Source: Sphingobacteriia bacterium | GTDB taxonomy: Bacteria; Bacteroidota; Bacteroidia; Chitinophagales; Chitinophagaceae | DNA length: 8,551 nucleotides | Direction: 5' to 3' | Assembly (NCBI GenBank): GCA_004294465.1 | Contig: REAV01000019.1 | Span: forward strand, 1-8,551 | Position numbers and translations under genes: made by a program | Notes under the pieces: model-generated | What the model saw: the letters and a program-made list of their open reading frames with translations, nothing else | What the model was told of the DNA's origin: nothing | Databases searched by the model: none | In this document: piece after piece, positions 1-7,223 of the stretch | Layout: each line of letters begins with the position of its first letter | Position numbering within the stretch: position 1 is the first letter of the stretch

Positions 1-1
1 G

Positions 2-1264
2 GGAGGCAGAGAACATGCTTTGGCTTGGAAAATGGTACAAAGTCATCATTGTGATCAATTGTTTATAGCCCCTGGAAATGCTGGTACAGCTGCATTTGGT
101 AAAAATTTACCCATTTCTGTAACCGATTTCGATGCAATCAAAGCATGTTGCTTAGAAAACCAGATCAATATGCTGGTTGTAGGACCGGAAGAACCGCTTG
201 TAAAAGGCATTTATGATTTTTTTCAGGCGGATCCTGCTTTAGAACCAATTATTGTAGTTGGTCCATCGGCAAAAGCGGCTCAATTAGAGGGCAGCAAGGC
301 ATTCAGTAAAAAGTTCATGCAAAGACATGGTATTCCAACTGCGGCATATGCCGAATTTACCCTCGACAATTTTGAAGAAGGAAAAGCCTATATCTTACAA
401 CACTCACTGCCAGTGGTGTTGAAAGCAGATGGTTTAGCGGCTGGCAAAGGAGTTGTTATTGCAACATCAACCGAAATGGCCATTGCCAGTTTCACAGAAA
501 TGATTCAAGGGAAACAATTTGGTGCAGCCAGCGAAAAAGTAGTAATAGAGGAGTTTTTAAAAGGAATCGAAGTAAGTGTATTTGCACTTACCAATGGTTC
601 AGATTACCATATTATTGGGCATGCAAAAGACTACAAACGAATAGGAGAAGGCGATACAGGCTTGAATACTGGCGGAATGGGCTGTGTAAGCCCGGTTCCA
701 TTCATGGATGATGTTTTCATGAAAAAAGTAGAAGAAACCATCATTCAACCTACTATTAAGGGCTTAGAAAAGGAAGAGCTGGTTTATCATGGAATTGTAT
801 TTTTTGGATTGATGAATGTAGATGGAACGCCCTATGTTATTGAATATAACTGTAGATTTGGGGATCCTGAAACAGAAGTAGTTTTACCCAGATTGGAAAC
901 AGATTTAGTGGCCCTTTTTGCAGCCATGGACAATGGAACCCTTGAAGACGCCAATATCTCATTCGATCAACGTTTTGTAGCAACAATTATGGCAGTTAGT
1001 GGCGGATATCCTGGAGACTATGAAAAAAACAAACCGATTACAATTGCTTCAGAAATAGCTGAAAACAAGGACAGTATTGTATTTCATGCAGGTACTAAAG
1101 CCGAAGGTGAAGCAATTTTAACAAATGGTGGCAGGGTTTTAGCAGTAACTTCCTACGGAAATAGCATTGAAGAAGCAGCGGCCAAATCAAAAAAGGTCCT
1201 TCAAAAAATCCATTTTGAAGGAATGTATTTTAGGTCGGATATTGGTTTTGAATTCCCTTGTTAA
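2..1264 (+). CDS. purD: Phosphoribosylamine--glycine ligase (GAR synthetase), 5'-truncated by window edge
   Basis: Cytoplasmic enzyme of de novo purine synthesis that joins glycine to 5-phosphoribosylamine using ATP, giving glycinamide ribonucleotide. The frame is open from the first complete codon at position 2 and reads GGREHALAWK, the conserved N-terminal loop of PurD. The true start therefore lies about nine codons left of the window, and the in-frame TTG at 20 is an internal Leu codon. About 420 residues are visible, close to the usual 420-430. ATP-grasp signatures are intact: KADGLAAGKGV (422-454), GLNTGGMGC (659-685) and CRFGDPETE (851-877), the last carrying the acidic metal-binding region. 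The C-terminal domain ends in FEGMYFRSDIG, as expected for the family. No frameshift is seen. It lies 60 bp upstream of mreB on the same strand. Metabolically it is unrelated to the wall genes, and a candidate promoter in the gap suggests they need not depend on it. The identification is firm. Confidence 0.97.
   Translation, partial: GGREHALAWKMVQSHHCDQLFIAPGNAGTAAFGKNLPISVTDFDAIKACCLENQINMLVVGPEEPLVKGIYDFFQADPALEPIIVVGPSAKAAQLEGSKAFSKKFMQRHGIPTAAYAEFTLDNFEEGKAYILQHSLPVVLKADGLAAGKGVVIATSTEMAIASFTEMIQGKQFGAASEKVVIEEFLKGIEVSVFALTNGSDYHIIGHAKDYKRIGEGDTGLNTGGMGCVSPVPFMDDVFMKKVEETIIQPTIKGLEKEELVYHGIVFFGLMNVDGTPYVIEYNCRFGDPETEVVLPRLETDLVALFAAMDNGTLEDANISFDQRFVATIMAVSGGYPGDYEKNKPITIASEIAENKDSIVFHAGTKAEGEAILTNGGRVLAVTSYGNSIEEAAAKSKKVLQKIHFEGMYFRSDIGFEFPC
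1197..1222. repeat. Perfect 10-bp inverted repeat inside the 3' end of purD
   Basis: The arms are TCCTTCAAAA (1197-1206) and TTTTGAAGGA (1213-1222), separated by six bases. In RNA this would form a hairpin with three G-C and seven A-T/U pairs about 40 bases before the purD stop codon. No clean U-run follows, so it is not a standard intrinsic terminator. It encodes the conserved LQKIHFEGMYF segment of PurD, so protein constraint may explain it. The repeat is directly visible; any function is speculative. Confidence 0.5.
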
Positions 1265-1288
1265 TTCCACTATTTTCTATCATCTTTG
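1258..1288 (+). promoter_or_regulatory. Candidate Bacteroidota-type promoter for mreB
   Basis: A TTG at 1258-1260, overlapping the last codons of purD, is followed after 20 bases by CATCTTTG at 1281-1288. This matches seven of eight positions of the Bacteroidota -7 element TAnnTTTG at the usual spacing from a -33 TTTG/TTG element. The implied transcript would start near 1294 and leave a leader of about 30 bases before the mreB ATG at 1325. The motifs are short and the DNA is A/T-rich, so chance is possible. Confidence 0.4.
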
Positions 1289-1324
1289 TAGCTATTGCTT
1301 AATATATAAGAACTCTATTATAAA

Positions 1325-2350
1325 ATGGGATTATTTAACTTTTTTACGCAAGAAATTGCGATGGACTTAGGAACAGCTAACACATTGATTATTCACAACG
1401 ATGATGTGGTAGTTAATGAGCCTTCCATTATTGCTTTAAACCGCAATAATATGAAGGAGGTTTTAGCAGTTGGAAAAAAAGCGTTGATGATGCATGAAAA
1501 AACGCATGAGAGCATCAAAACAGTTCGTCCATTAAAAGATGGAGTTATTGCAGATTTTAATGCTGCAGAATTAATGATCAGGGAGCTCATGAAAATGATC
1601 TACCCAAAGAAACCATTATTCCCTCCAAGTTGGAGAATGGTTATTTGTATTCCTTCCTCAATTACTGAAGTAGAGAAACGTGCTGTAAGAGATAGTGCAG
1701 AACAAGCAGGTGCTAAAGAAGTTTATATGATTCATGAACCGATGGCAGCAGCGCTTGGAATTGGAATTGATGTAGAAGAACCAGTTGGAAATATGATTAT
1801 TGATATTGGTGGTGGAACAACTGGTATTACAGTAATTGCATTAGCAGGAATTGTTTGTGACCAAAGTATTCGTATTGCAGGTGATGAATTTACTGCAGAT
1901 ATTATGGAGGCTTTAAGAAGATACCATAGTTTATTAATTGGTGAACGTACTGCAGAGCAGATCAAAATAAATGTTGGAGCTGCAATGAAAGATTTAGATA
2001 ATCCTCCTGAAGACATGCCAGTGAATGGTAGAGATTTGGTAACAGGAATTCCTAAACAAATCATGGTTAGCTATCAAGAGATTGCCGAAGCATTAGATAA
2101 AAGTATTTTTAAAATTGAAGAAGCCATTTTAAAAGCACTAGAAACAACACCTCCTGAATTAGCCGCCGATATTTACAGAAGAGGCTTGTATCTGACAGGT
2201 GGTGGCGCGCTATTACGTGGACTGGATAAGCGTTTGAGCGCAAAAATAAAATTACCAGTACATGTGGCAGATGATCCTTTAAAGAGTGTTGTTAGGGGTA
2301 CAGGACTTGCGCTTAAAAATTACCAACGTTTTCCTTTCATCATGAGATAG
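1325..2350 (+). CDS. mreB: Rod-shape-determining actin homologue MreB
   Basis: Bacterial actin that polymerises on the inner face of the cytoplasmic membrane and orients the side-wall synthesis complex. At 341 residues it is the normal family length. The actin-fold nucleotide-binding motifs are in order: phosphate 1 DLGTANT (residues 14-20), phosphate 2 IDIGGGTTG (159-167) and the adenosine motif LTGGGALL (290-297). The N-terminus MGLFNFFTQEIAMD is the hydrophobic membrane-contacting segment common in MreB, which supports the ATG at 1325. There is no clear Shine-Dalgarno sequence; the bases before the ATG are A/T-rich, as is common in Bacteroidota. It is the first gene of the elongation cluster, 60 bp after purD and 17 bp before mreC. 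No key residue appears to be missing. The identification is firm. Confidence 0.98.
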   Translation: MGLFNFFTQEIAMDLGTANTLIIHNDDVVVNEPSIIALNRNNMKEVLAVGKKALMMHEKTHESIKTVRPLKDGVIADFNAAELMIRELMKMIYPKKPLFPPSWRMVICIPSSITEVEKRAVRDSAEQAGAKEVYMIHEPMAAALGIGIDVEEPVGNMIIDIGGGTTGITVIALAGIVCDQSIRIAGDEFTADIMEALRRYHSLLIGERTAEQIKINVGAAMKDLDNPPEDMPVNGRDLVTGIPKQIMVSYQEIAEALDKSIFKIEEAILKALETTPPELAADIYRRGLYLTGGGALLRGLDKRLSAKIKLPVHVADDPLKSVVRGTGLALKNYQRFPFIMR

Positions 2351-2367
2351 TTTATTAGTTAGCTGCA

Positions 2368-3216
2368 TTGAAAAACATTTTTCTATTCATACGGCAATAC
2401 TTTAATTTAATCAGTTTTCTACTGTTACAAGTAGTATGTATTGTACTATTGTCTTCATCGAGTAAAACACATGAAACTTTTTTTGCTGGTGCAGCAAATG
2501 AAGTAACCGGAAAAATTAATAGCAGATATAGTAATTTAAGAAGCTATTTTACTTTGCAAGAAACCAATAGACTATTGGCTCTTGAAAATACTAAATTACG
2601 AAATTCATTACCTGCTAATTTTCAACTTCCTGATAGCACCATAATTAATGTAAAAGACACTACAGTAAATGACACATTAGGCAGAGCAAGAAAGTATACA
2701 TATTTACCTGCTAAAGTGATTGGCAACACCTATACCCTTCAAAATAATTACTTGATGTTGGAAAGAGGGAGTTTACAAGGTATTAAAAAAGGAATGTCTG
2801 TAATTGGACCAACAGGAATTGTAGGTGTAGTAGTAGAAACAACAGATAATATCAGCAAAGTAATGAGTTTGTTGCATCGCAATAGTAAGGTAAGTGCTAT
2901 GCTAAAAAAAGACAATTCAGCTGGAAGTATAGAATGGGACGGAGCAGACCCAAGTTATTTGATTTTAAAAAATGTTTCGAAAAGTTCCAAAGTAAATAAA
3001 GGAGATTCAGTGGTCACCAGTAACTATTCTGCCAATTTCCCTTCTCATTTATTAATTGGAACTGTTGCTTCCATCATTGCTGACCCGTCTTCCAATTTTT
3101 ATTCATTAAAAGTAAAAACAGCTACTAATTTTTTTACCATTCAATATGTTGATATTATTGGGAACACGAGATACAACGAACAGTTAATTTTAGAAAACAG
3201 CGGAAAAAATCAATGA
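2368..3216 (+). CDS. mreC: Rod-shape-determining protein MreC (TTG start)
   Basis: Membrane-anchored periplasmic scaffold of the elongation complex that contacts PBP2 and links it to MreB and MreD. The 282 residues show a short cytoplasmic end, one membrane helix (about residues 11-30), a polar coiled-coil-like stretch (about 45-80) and the C-terminal beta-rich MreC domain. That domain includes YLMLERG (128-134) and GDSVVTS (from residue 212). The start must be TTG at 2368: a stop lies in frame at 2356-2358, no ATG intervenes, and the first downstream in-frame ATG (about residue 130) would delete the membrane helix and coiled coil. It begins 17 bp after mreB, and its TGA overlaps the mreD ATG in ATGA, indicating co-transcription and probable translational coupling. 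The rare start codon could hold its output below that of mreB, which is an inference. Confidence 0.95.
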   Translation: MKNIFLFIRQYFNLISFLLLQVVCIVLLSSSSKTHETFFAGAANEVTGKINSRYSNLRSYFTLQETNRLLALENTKLRNSLPANFQLPDSTIINVKDTTVNDTLGRARKYTYLPAKVIGNTYTLQNNYLMLERGSLQGIKKGMSVIGPTGIVGVVVETTDNISKVMSLLHRNSKVSAMLKKDNSAGSIEWDGADPSYLILKNVSKSSKVNKGDSVVTSNYSANFPSHLLIGTVASIIADPSSNFYSLKVKTATNFFTIQYVDIIGNTRYNEQLILENSGKNQ

Positions 3217-3743
3217 GTACCTTAATTAAAAACTTGTTTCGATTCATTCTGTTCATCGGGATGCAGGTGTTTATCTTAAACCAAATACCCCCTTTACATC
3301 AGTTTATTGTACCTTATTTGTATTTCTTATTTATCCTTTGGCTTCCTTTTAATTTAGCTCGACTACCACTATTAATCATTGCTTTTGTATTTGGATTGAC
3401 TTTAGATTATTTCACCGGTACAATGGGCTTGCATGCTGCAGCTTGTGTTTTAATTGCCTACGTAAAACCATTTTTGCTGAATTTATTGATCCCACAAGAA
3501 ACTACAGAACAAAGCTATATAGAACCGAGTATCAGCAGTATGGGATGGGCCCCTTACAGTTTATATGTTGTGCTTTTAACCTTCATTCATCATTTCTACC
3601 TGGTTTTATTAGAATGGCTTCAATTTGGTGATTTTGTTTACTTTATCGGCAAAGTAACTGCTACAACTGGAATTAGCCTTTTACTCATTTTTGTTACTGA
3701 AATGCTGTTTAGTAGAAATGCTAAATTTCGTACGAATCAATAA
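3213..3743 (+). CDS. mreD: Rod-shape-determining membrane protein MreD
   Basis: Small integral membrane partner of MreC in the elongation complex. The 176 residues are almost wholly hydrophobic, with about five membrane segments (roughly 8-24, 30-50, 54-92 as two helices, and 112-165 as one or two). The stretch FVFGLTLDYFTGTMGLHA resembles the conserved GL-x-D-x-F segment of MreD proteins. MreD diverges strongly in sequence, so the assignment rests on size, topology and position between mreC and mrdA. The ATG at 3213 lies inside the mreC stop (ATGA), so its translation is probably coupled to mreC. The next gene starts 49 bp after the stop. No defects are visible. Confidence 0.93.
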   Translation: MSTLIKNLFRFILFIGMQVFILNQIPPLHQFIVPYLYFLFILWLPFNLARLPLLIIAFVFGLTLDYFTGTMGLHAAACVLIAYVKPFLLNLLIPQETTEQSYIEPSISSMGWAPYSLYVVLLTFIHHFYLVLLEWLQFGDFVYFIGKVTATTGISLLLIFVTEMLFSRNAKFRTNQ

Positions 3744-3761
3744 ACTTAAATCTTACTTTTG
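3726..3761 (+). promoter_or_regulatory. Candidate internal promoter upstream of mrdA
   Basis: TACTTTTG at 3754-3761 matches the Bacteroidota -7 element TAnnTTTG at all fixed positions. A weak -33-like TTTCG lies at 3726-3730, 23 bases upstream, which is slightly long and one base off TTTG. The predicted transcript would start near 3767, about 25 bases before the mrdA ATG at 3793. The site falls in the only gap of note inside the cluster (3744-3792), where a second promoter would make sense. This is prediction from the sequence only. Confidence 0.45.
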
Positions 3762-3792
3762 ATAAGAGGTTTAAAACCGCTTTTTGCCAATT

Positions 3793-5883
3793 ATGTCCGT
3801 ATTTAATCAAAGCAGGGGTAGAATTATTCAAATTATTTTTTCTGCCGTTTTTTTAATCATCACTTTTCAGTTAATTAACCTACAGGTTTTTTCTTCGAAG
3901 TATAAATTGGCTGCAGAAAACAATGCCATTTTCAGAAAAATTGTTTACCCCGATAGAGGTATCATTTTCGATAGAAAGAAAAGAGCTTTATTGGAAAATG
4001 TAATCAGTTACGATTTAGTGGTTACACCCAGTGAAACTAAGGGTAACGATACAGCAGCAATATGCGAATTATTAGGAATTGATACTGCTGAATATAAAAA
4101 GAGAATCAAAGATGCCATTTTTAAAAATACCCGCGTAAAGCCAAGCATATTTGAACCATTACTTGGTCCAGAATTATATGCAAAGTTGAATGAGAATATG
4201 TACAAATTTCCTGGTTTTGTGTTGAGTGAAAGATCTGTAAGAACCTATCCCTTCAATACTGCAGGACAATTACTGGGCTATATCGCAGAAGTTGATACTG
4301 CATATTTGAGAAAATATAAAAATGACGGATACGAAATGGGTGACTATGCAGGAATGAATGGTTTAGAAAAAACCTATGAGAAAGTATTGATGGGACAGAG
4401 AGGAATAAAGCGATTTATCAGAGATAATAAAAGCAGAATACAAGGCCCTTATGAGAATGGACTTTTTGATACGGTAGCCATTGCAGGAAAAAATTTATAT
4501 ACAAGTATCGACGTAGAAGTTCAACAATTAGCAGAAAAATTATTGCAAAATAAAATTGGAAGCGCTGTTGCGATCAACCCCAGAACAGGTGGAATCATTG
4601 CGATGGTTTCTAGCCCATCGTATAATCCCAATGTACTCACTGGAAATCAAAGAAGAAAGAATTGGGGAAGAATGGTTTTAGATACTGCAAAACCAATGTA
4701 TAACAGAGCTATCAAAGGGCAATATCCTCCAGGATCCACTTTTAAACCATTGGGCGCATTGGTGGCTTTAGATGAAGGGTTGATTACTCCCTCTTATGGA
4801 GTAGCTTGTTATGGAGGTTATGGAGGATGTAACGGAGTATATGTAAGATGTGAACACAAAAATCCGGGACATGCCGCTAATTTAAGGCTAGCATTAGCCA
4901 ATTCCTGTAATTCCTATTTTTCTGATGTTTTTAGAAAAGCCATTGATAACAAAAAATATGGAAATACCATTGATGGATATTTGAAATGGAAAGAATACAT
5001 GAATGCTTTTGGATTAGGGAGAACCTTAGAAGTAGACTTGCCTAGTGAAGACAAAGCCAACATCCCAGACACCAGTAAATACAATAAATTCTTTGGAGGA
5101 GCCAGAAGATGGAACAGTTGTAGCGTATTGACATTGGGAATTGGGCAAGATAAAATGACAGCCACTCCCATTCAAATGGCCAATCTAATGTGTATTATAG
5201 CTAATAAAGGATTTTACTACGTGCCGCATTTTGTAGATAGTATAGAAAATGAAACAGAAGCTGATACAGCAATGTTAGGCAAATACAGAAGGCAGCATAT
5301 CGTTACACATATATCAGATAGTTCTTACAAAGCAGTGCACGATGGCATGAACGATGTTACACTTTATGGAACTGCAGCTGCCATTAAAATTCCAGGTCAT
5401 CAATATTGTGCAAAAACCGGTACTGCTCAAAATCCTCACGGTAAAAATCACTCATTATTTGTAGCATTTGCTCCAAAAAATAATCCAAGAATTGCAATTG
5501 CTGTTGTTGTTGAAAATGGAGGATACGGTTCTGTTGCTGCTGCTCCGATTGCAGGATTTATGATGGAAAAATATTTGAATGACACGATTTCTACTGCAGG
5601 TTTAGCTGAAGTGGAAAGAGTTTCGAAAGTGAATTTAATTCCAGCAGCAATTAAACAATGGTACTTTAAGAAAGATTCCGCTCGGTTAGCAAAAATCGCA
5701 CTTGAAGAAGCTGCAGCAAAAGCAGAAGTTGCTGAAGAAAACAATAAACCCATTACTGAAGCTACCTTAGAAAATAACTCAACTCCTATTGGAGATAAAA
5801 ATACTGAACCGAAATTAAAAGCCAAACCTTCATTATTGTTAAACGATGATAAAAAGAAGAAAAGAGCGAGTGGTAAACCATGA
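3793..5883 (+). CDS. mrdA: Penicillin-binding protein 2 (elongation-specific class B transpeptidase)
   Basis: Periplasmic DD-transpeptidase that cross-links new peptidoglycan during elongation, working with RodA. It is 696 residues long: a membrane anchor (about 11-31), the PBP dimerisation/pedestal domain (YPDRGIIFDR from residue 52; GMNGLE at 187-192), and a transpeptidase domain with all three catalytic motifs. These are STFK with nucleophile Ser315 and Lys318, SCN (371-373) and KTGT (541-544). After the catalytic domain comes a charged, Ala/Glu/Lys-rich tail of about 70 residues (627-696) that looks disordered. I chose ATG 3793 over the in-frame TTG at 3784 because it is the stronger codon and leaves a normal PBP2 N-terminus; the extension would add only three residues. 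Its TGA overlaps the rodA ATG (ATGA), so synthesis of the two partners is probably coupled. The identification is firm; only the start is slightly uncertain. Confidence 0.97.
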   Translation: MSVFNQSRGRIIQIIFSAVFLIITFQLINLQVFSSKYKLAAENNAIFRKIVYPDRGIIFDRKKRALLENVISYDLVVTPSETKGNDTAAICELLGIDTAEYKKRIKDAIFKNTRVKPSIFEPLLGPELYAKLNENMYKFPGFVLSERSVRTYPFNTAGQLLGYIAEVDTAYLRKYKNDGYEMGDYAGMNGLEKTYEKVLMGQRGIKRFIRDNKSRIQGPYENGLFDTVAIAGKNLYTSIDVEVQQLAEKLLQNKIGSAVAINPRTGGIIAMVSSPSYNPNVLTGNQRRKNWGRMVLDTAKPMYNRAIKGQYPPGSTFKPLGALVALDEGLITPSYGVACYGGYGGCNGVYVRCEHKNPGHAANLRLALANSCNSYFSDVFRKAIDNKKYGNTIDGYLKWKEYMNAFGLGRTLEVDLPSEDKANIPDTSKYNKFFGGARRWNSCSVLTLGIGQDKMTATPIQMANLMCIIANKGFYYVPHFVDSIENETEADTAMLGKYRRQHIVTHISDSSYKAVHDGMNDVTLYGTAAAIKIPGHQYCAKTGTAQNPHGKNHSLFVAFAPKNNPRIAIAVVVENGGYGSVAAAPIAGFMMEKYLNDTISTAGLAEVERVSKVNLIPAAIKQWYFKKDSARLAKIALEEAAAKAEVAEENNKPITEATLENNSTPIGDKNTEPKLKAKPSLLLNDDKKKKRASGKP

Positions 5884-7214
5884 ATAGACAAAAAAATATA
5901 TCCCAAGGTGTAGACTATACCATCATATGGCTTTATGGCATATTAATGGCTATTGGAATTCTCTGCATTTTTATGGTGGAATATCGAACTGATACCAATT
6001 GGGTACAATCTTTTTTGAGCGGTAAAACCAATTATAGCAAACAACTCATATTTGCAGGTGTCTGTATAATTATTGCCACATTAATATTATTAACTGATAG
6101 TAAACTCTTTACAGCATTTGCCAATTTGTTTTATGTATTTGGCATTTTATTGATGTTGGCCACTTTTGTACTTGGAAAGAATATCAATGGTTCAAAAAGT
6201 TGGATTCCATTGGGCGGAGGTTTTAATTTGCAGCCGGTTGAAATTTGTAAAATATTTACTGCATTGGCTTTGGCTAAATTTTTATCCAGGCAAGAAACCG
6301 ACTTTAGCAAACTGAAATCGCAAATTCTAGCAGGTATAATTTGTTTATTGCCCGCTGTAATTTCTGTGGCGCAACACGAAGCGGGTATGGCTTTGGTATA
6401 CTTTAGTTTTTTTCTAGTAATGTTTAGAGAAGGCCTTTCCCCAATAGTCTTAATTATTGGATTTTCATTTGTTGCATTAATTGTTTCAACCTTGTTGATA
6501 GAACCCAACACTTTGGCAATTATACTTTCAGCGGCGGCTATATTATGCATATATGCATTTAGAAAAATAATCAAAAAAAGCAAGGGGTTATTGTATTTAA
6601 TTTTGATCATTTGGTTTACCAGTGTAGGAATTCAACGTTTTGCGGTTCCATTCATTTTTAATAATGTGTTGGAATGCTATCAAAGTGCAAGGGTATATAG
6701 TGCATTTGGAAAAGATTATGATTGTAGTTTGAATCAACGATCTGCAAAGAAATCGGAAAAAGCCCCGAAAAAACCTGATGACTATAATGTTCGACAAAGT
6801 AAAATAGCCATTGGTTCCGGAGGATTTTGGGGAAGGGGTTTCTTAAAAGGAACACAAACAAGAGGAAAATATGTTCCTCAACAACATACAGATTTTATTT
6901 TTGCATCATTGGGAGAAGCATTTGGTTTTGTTGGATGCTTTGTATTTCTGTGCATCTATTTATTTTTACTATTTAGAATTATTATGCTCGCCGAAAGGCA
7001 AAGAAGTACGTTTAGCAGGGTGTATGCCTATAGCGTAGCCAGCATCATTTTTTTCCATATAGCATTTAATATTTGCATGACTATTGGATTATTTCCTTCA
7101 CCTGGGGTTACATTACCCTTAATTAGTTATGGAGGCTCTTCGCTGGTATCATTTACTATGCTAATATTTATTCTTCTCAGACTAGATGCAGACCGTCAAA
7201 TGGTATTGCGTTAA
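5880..7214 (+). CDS. rodA: Peptidoglycan glycosyltransferase RodA (SEDS family)
   Basis: Polytopic membrane enzyme that polymerises lipid II into glycan strands and partners with PBP2. The 444 residues hold about ten membrane segments and the SEDS signatures: NGSKSWIPLG followed by LQPVE, then QQHTDFIFASLGE (from residue 334) and a C-terminal LPLISYGGSS. Asp338 in HTDF corresponds to the Asp essential for SEDS polymerase activity (Asp262 of E. coli RodA, from memory). Two departures from the common pattern are visible. The usual QPDxGT reads QHEAGM (165-170), with Glu in place of Asp. A lysine-rich stretch (278-301) lengthens the large loop before YNVRQSKIAIGSGG. Both may be normal in this lineage. 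The ATG overlaps the mrdA stop. The next gene begins 9 bp downstream. The C-terminus LLRLDADRQMVLR fits my memory of Chitinophagaceae RodA. Confidence 0.97.
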   Translation: MNRQKNISQGVDYTIIWLYGILMAIGILCIFMVEYRTDTNWVQSFLSGKTNYSKQLIFAGVCIIIATLILLTDSKLFTAFANLFYVFGILLMLATFVLGKNINGSKSWIPLGGGFNLQPVEICKIFTALALAKFLSRQETDFSKLKSQILAGIICLLPAVISVAQHEAGMALVYFSFFLVMFREGLSPIVLIIGFSFVALIVSTLLIEPNTLAIILSAAAILCIYAFRKIIKKSKGLLYLILIIWFTSVGIQRFAVPFIFNNVLECYQSARVYSAFGKDYDCSLNQRSAKKSEKAPKKPDDYNVRQSKIAIGSGGFWGRGFLKGTQTRGKYVPQQHTDFIFASLGEAFGFVGCFVFLCIYLFLLFRIIMLAERQRSTFSRVYAYSVASIIFFHIAFNICMTIGLFPSPGVTLPLISYGGSSLVSFTMLIFILLRLDADRQMVLR

Positions 7215-7223
7215 ACTTTTATC

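Noticed and set aside
20..22. TTG at 20 as the purD start codon
   Set aside because: The frame is open upstream and encodes GGREHA, part of the conserved PurD N-terminal loop, so the gene is cut by the window edge and this TTG is an internal Leu codon.
1167..1370. 67-codon plus-strand ORF spanning the purD-mreB gap
   Set aside because: It lies out of frame across the end of purD and the start of mreB, with a Lys/Ser/Ile-rich composition typical of shadow frames and no recognisable motif.
3784..3786. TTG at 3784 as the mrdA start codon
   Set aside because: An ATG three codons downstream (3793) gives a normal PBP2 N-terminus; nothing favours the three-residue extension.
5448..5906. 152-codon minus-strand ORF opposite the end of mrdA
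   Set aside because: Its Ser/Ala/Phe-rich content mirrors the Glu/Ala/Lys-rich PBP2 tail on the other strand; no independent support.
6545..6558. Perfect 14-bp palindrome ATGCATATATGCAT inside rodA
   Set aside because: It lies in coding sequence for a membrane helix, is made of A/T-rich alternating bases likely to occur by chance, and has no second copy that I noticed.
6131..6610. 159-codon minus-strand ORF opposite rodA
   Set aside because: It is fully antisense to well-conserved rodA coding sequence and shows no family motif; long antisense frames are common opposite membrane-protein genes.
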